Positions 14,340 to 16,544 of a DNA stretch of 16,544 nucleotides are shown piece by piece. Position 1 is the first letter of the stretch, and each line of letters begins with the position of its first letter. The notes under the pieces are model-generated. The model did no database searches and had not been told where the DNA came from. It worked only from the letters and a program-made list of their open reading frames with translations. The DNA is taken from NCBI GenBank assembly GCA_015121965.1, contig JADFAP010000033.1, positions 1 through 16,544 of the forward strand. The letters are read 5' to 3'. A program made the position numbers and the translations under genes. This stretch comes from Candidatus Acidifodinimicrobium mancum. Its GTDB lineage: Archaea; Nanobdellota; Nanobdellia; Parvarchaeales; Parvarchaeaceae.

Positions 14340-14347
14340 TATTTAAA
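14340..14347 (-). promoter_or_regulatory. Promoter (TATA box) of the nine-gene operon
   Basis: TTTAAATA followed by 24 bases and the ATG at 14315, in the 94-base gap after the amidohydrolase gene. No ribosome site is present, so the first gene is probably leaderless. No other box of similar quality is seen before the AAA+ gene. Confidence 0.55.
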
Positions 14348-14409
14348 GCTTTATCTACTTTATAATAAGTAATTTATATTTAATATGAATTCGAAACTAT
14401 ACATCTTGA

Positions 14410-15126
14410 TCAAAGTAGAGATGATTTAATGAGCTTTTCTGCGTTTTTGTAAAGTATGTCTTCCTTCTCTTCCTTTGAAATGTTCGCTTTTTTTACCTTT
14501 AAAAGCTCTATCTCCTGGTCAGAGAACGGGTGATCTGAACCGAATATTATTCTTTTGGATGTGATCTCCCTAACTCGCCTTTCTATGATGAACGGAGACG
14601 ACACGATAGATGTATCAACATACGCATTTTCAAGCTTCCTAAGCCTTGAGAAGAAAGCATCCGAATCATTCGCAAAATGAGCAAACACAAAGTTTATTTT
14701 CGGGTAAAGATTTGCAAGCTCGATTATCCTATCCGGATCGGTATTCTGGTTGTTTTCCTTCCTTGAGTGTATGATAACCGGCTTGCTTGTCTTTTCAATG
14801 ACCTCAAATATTCTTGCAAGACTTTTGTCAAGTGGATCGAAATTCTCCCCGCGCGGGTGTAGCTTAAAGCCATAGAATCTTTTCTGTAGACTCTCCAGCT
14901 CTTCGTATCCTATCCTCCTAGGGTCAAACCTTAAGAAAGGAATAAAGAAATCGCCTGAATTTTCCAGATTTTCAAGGTTTTTCTGCATCAGTTTCTGGTA
15001 GGATTCCTGGGTGCTTGGAAATATAACTGCCTTTTTGACACCATTCCGCCCTATCTTCTCTCTTATCTCCTTTAAGCTCGACTTATCAAAACTTGCACCC
15101 GAGTGGGTGTGGAAATCTATTACCAT
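14410..15126 (-). CDS. Metal-dependent hydrolase, amidohydrolase-2 family
   Basis: This is a 238-residue protein, on the short side for the family. Metal-site motifs occur in order: DFHTH at residues 4-8, GFKLHPR at 86-92, PVIIHS at 116-121, FAH at 148-150 and FGSDHPF at 195-201, giving His6, His8, His120, His150 and Asp198 as likely ligands or catalytic residues. These fit the TIM-barrel amidohydrolase-related family (PF04909), whose members hydrolyse or decarboxylate small cyclic or carboxylated substrates. The substrate cannot be predicted. The ATG at 15126 overlaps the end of the GNAT gene by 7 bases (ATGGTAATAG), indicating translational coupling within a regulator-GNAT-hydrolase operon. 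No signal peptide is seen. Confidence 0.88.
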   Translation of the reverse strand: MVIDFHTHSGASFDKSSLKEIREKIGRNGVKKAVIFPSTQESYQKLMQKNLENLENSGDFFIPFLRFDPRRIGYEELESLQKRFYGFKLHPRGENFDPLDKSLARIFEVIEKTSKPVIIHSRKENNQNTDPDRIIELANLYPKINFVFAHFANDSDAFFSRLRKLENAYVDTSIVSSPFIIERRVREITSKRIIFGSDHPFSDQEIELLKVKKANISKEEKEDILYKNAEKLIKSSLL

Positions 15127-15761
15127 ATGCCCTTCACCGGGAGGAGGTAATTCCCCGTATCCAATGTCAAACTGAATGTCAGGTAGTACCCGTCGCCCCT
15201 GCCAAGATCAAGTTGACGGTATTTTTCATTTATTGCCTCATCTTGGCACCCCTTGAAATTCTCTGTGAGCCTGCGTCCGAATACACCCGGAAGCAGGGAT
15301 GTAGTCAGTGAATACCCGCCTATTTCACCTCTGCCTACCCGCGCATCAAGGTCTTTCTTTATTGTGAACTCAACCAGGGGGTTCTGCGTCCTCGTCGTAA
15401 TCATTCTCGGGCCAAGGGCTAACGCCTCATCTATCCTGCTTTTCACAAGTTCGCTATATAATCCAAGTCCTTGAAACTCTGTTGAAACCACGGCAGCCGA
15501 TAGATAAGCGTAAATATAGATGTTTCCCTTTGAATAGAGATATTTCGAGCCTGCGAAACCAATTGGCTTTTCATCTTTGTACAGCAATAGGAAAAGGTCA
15601 TTGCCTTTTATATGGTCAACGGCTTCTGCCGCAGTCATGCCGCTTTTGAAGGTTTTGATTGTGAAATCCACGATTTCATCGAGTTTTTCCTTGCCCAGTT
15701 TGACCGGATCCTCGCTTTTAAGCTTGAAGGTTTCGTTGCCACCGATAGATCTCCCTATCAA
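15120..15761 (-). CDS. GNAT-family N-acetyltransferase (true N-terminus unclear)
   Basis: The open frame gives 213 residues from a TTG at 15761. The acetyl-CoA site is visible as LSAAVVSTEFQGLGLYSELV (residues 87-106, with Q97-G98-L99-G100), preceded by the usual strand pair PIGFAGSKYLY and IYIYAYL. GNAT enzymes move an acetyl group to an amine; the acceptor is unknown. The TTG has no ribosome site and a stop lies three codons upstream. An ATG at 15798 has GGAGG 6 bases before it and encodes MENEGGPHRINKFDR before reaching the GNAT frame one base out of phase at a GGG run (15752-15755 region). Either the gene starts at the TTG, or the real start is 15798 and the sequence carries a one-base frameshift. 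The gene precedes and overlaps the amidohydrolase gene. Confidence 0.82.
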   Translation of the reverse strand: MIGRSIGGNETFKLKSEDPVKLGKEKLDEIVDFTIKTFKSGMTAAEAVDHIKGNDLFLLLYKDEKPIGFAGSKYLYSKGNIYIYAYLSAAVVSTEFQGLGLYSELVKSRIDEALALGPRMITTRTQNPLVEFTIKKDLDARVGRGEIGGYSLTTSLLPGVFGRRLTENFKGCQDEAINEKYRQLDLGRGDGYYLTFSLTLDTGNYLLPVKGIW

Positions 15762-15787
15762 ATTTGTTTATTCTGTGCGGTCCCCCT

Positions 15788-16085
15788 TCATTTTCCATTT
15801 TTTGCCTCCATTTCGTTTTTTATCGCGGAAAGAACCAACTTCCCGCCCATCGTAAGCTTTGCGCCCATGCCTTTCCCAAAGTCTATCAAGCCGATACCTC
15901 TAAGAATCCTTGCATTTAACTTCAAGGTAGACTCACTTATGCCGTGTTTTTCTTCGATTGTCTTAAGAATACTATAAGCCGATTTGCCAGGGACTGCCCT
16001 CTATCTCTCTAAGTATCAGTATCTGATTTCTATTCAAAGCCATCTTTGTCAAAGATTCTATGATCTGTTCAATTTTTCTCTCCAT
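15788..16085 (-). pseudogene. Small winged-helix regulator, frameshifted
   Basis: The ATG at 16085 opens MERKIEQIIESLTKMALNRN, then QILILREIEGSP, and the frame ends early at a TAG (15972-15974). Removing one base (the T after CCC, position 15989) restores a 98-residue protein: GKSAYSILKTIEEKHGISES, followed by TLKLNARILRGIGLIDFGKG and a wing-like AKLTMGGKLVLSAIKNE, ending at 15788. That is a winged-helix DNA-binding domain of the small archaeal type. The break could be a real mutation, a sequencing error, or programmed shifting at CCC-T. It is the first gene of the operon with the GNAT and amidohydrolase genes and would be expected to regulate them. Its promoter is at 16108-16115. Confidence 0.72.
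15805..15809 (-). promoter_or_regulatory. Ribosome site pointing to an ATG at 15798
   Basis: GGAGG, 6 bases before the ATG at 15798 and inside the end of the regulator gene. It argues that translation of the GNAT gene begins there rather than at the TTG at 15761. Confidence 0.5.
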
Positions 16086-16107
16086 AAAAAGTATATGAAA
16101 TCGTTTC

Positions 16108-16115
16108 TATTTAAA
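16108..16115 (-). promoter_or_regulatory. TATA box for the regulator-GNAT-hydrolase operon
   Basis: TTTAAATA followed by 22 bases and the ATG at 16085. It gives a leaderless start for the regulator. Confidence 0.5.
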
Positions 16116-16368
16116 TTAGTAGGGCAGTTTATATAACCTATTTTTTGTAACTATCCTTCTTTCAGTTAAGTTTAAACAGAATTGACGATAATTATACATA
16201 TATATAATTAAGGTTGATTATGGAATTACCGATAGTTTACAGACTTAGAAGCCCCCTTTCAGCTGCATTTTAAATTTAAAAACTATTGCATTATAAATCT
16301 TTTGGAGAAGGAATCTATTGGAGTCAATATTTTCTCTATTGGATTGAAGGGATATTATAAATTTTAGT
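16116..16368. other. AT-rich intergenic stretch
   Basis: No gene is supported in these 253 bases. They hold several A/T runs (for example ATACATATATATAATTAAG near 16193) that could be promoter elements, and a 17-codon plus-strand ORF (16220-16273) too short to call. Confidence 0.5.
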
Positions 16369-16544
16369 CTATGAGAAGAGTTTCTTAAATCTATCCACAT
16401 TCTCTTTCGTTGCCTTAGACCAATCCATGAATCGTCTGCATTCTGTATCTGAAAATGATTTAAGCTGGCTGAAATCCTTCTGCTGGGAAAGATATATCTC
16501 TGTGCCGTAGTAGATGATAGAATTGTTCGCTTTACCTACAGCTT
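16369..16544 (-). CDS. C-terminal end of an unrecognised protein (runs off window)
   Basis: The minus strand is open from the right edge to a TAG at 16369, giving the last 57 residues. They begin AVGKANNSIIYYGTEIYLSQ and end ENVDRFKKLFS, with a mixed beta/helical look and no Cys cluster, membrane helix or catalytic signature I recognise. Codon use resembles the neighbouring genes, and the frame is free of stops over the whole visible part, which is why it is called. The start and most of the protein lie outside the window, so no function is proposed. Confidence 0.6.
   Translation of the reverse strand, partial: AVGKANNSIIYYGTEIYLSQQKDFSQLKSFSDTECRRFMDWSKATKENVDRFKKLFS

Noticed and set aside
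14410..15126. TatD DNase as an alternative name for the amidohydrolase
   Set aside because: The DFHTH opening fits both, but GFKLHPR, PVIIHS and FGSDHPF with the short length agree better with the amidohydrolase-2 family, and the TatD signature segments are not seen.
16220..16273. 17-codon plus-strand ORF (MELPIVYRLRSPLSAAF) with an upstream TATA-like stretch
   Set aside because: It is too short, has no ribosome site or recognisable homology, and the AT-rich context makes TATA-like strings common by chance.

Overview
The window looks archaeal. Most transcription units begin with an AT-rich TATA-like box whose near edge lies 21-26 bases before the ATG, as expected for leaderless transcripts. 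Genes inside operons instead carry GGAGG- or GGAGA-type ribosome sites. The DNA is AT-rich and uses many ATA, AGA and AGG codons. The gene content (a stomatin-like SPFH protein, a PKD-domain exported protein, an archaeal-type MoxR ATPase, a small winged-helix regulator) fits an archaeon. A small acidophile of the DPANN or Thermoplasmatales type is a guess from style, not shown by any marker gene.

Layout. 1-640 (-): start of an exported PKD protein, running off the left edge. 682-1377 (-): an integral membrane protein. 1492-3100 (+): an SPFH/stomatin-like membrane protein followed closely by a Nudix hydrolase. 3275-4252 (+): an S66 (LD-carboxypeptidase/MccF-like) serine peptidase with its full catalytic triad. 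4377-14315 (-): a nine-gene operon, the main item of the window. 14410-16085 (-): a small operon with a frameshifted winged-helix regulator, a GNAT acetyltransferase and an amidohydrolase-2 family enzyme. 16369-16544 (-): the last 57 codons of an unrecognised protein.

The nine-gene operon reads, in transcription order: a MoxR-type AAA+ ATPase, paralogues P7, P6 and P5, a protein joining a HEIGH metallopeptidase-like domain to a C-terminal von Willebrand A (VWA) domain, then paralogues P4, P3, P2 and P1. The seven paralogues share a helical N-terminal domain with one short hypervariable patch, then 6 to 10 full copies of an 18-residue repeat, then a conserved cap ending in a KLWEK-like motif. 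The repeats alternate between an acidic type (consensus KNSKIYADEAGxxAGxxM) and a basic type (xxCELHVKKAGxxLGxxA), which suggests a beta-solenoid with alternating charge. The genes are tightly packed, several overlap, and the paralogues carry duplicated spacers and ribosome sites.

MoxR plus VWA is a known partnership for ATP-driven remodelling of client proteins. Here the most economical reading is that the ATPase and the metallopeptidase-VWA protein act with, or on, a diversified set of cytoplasmic repeat proteins. I do not recognise the repeat family or this gene combination. The function (conflict system, protein remodelling or something else) is inference.
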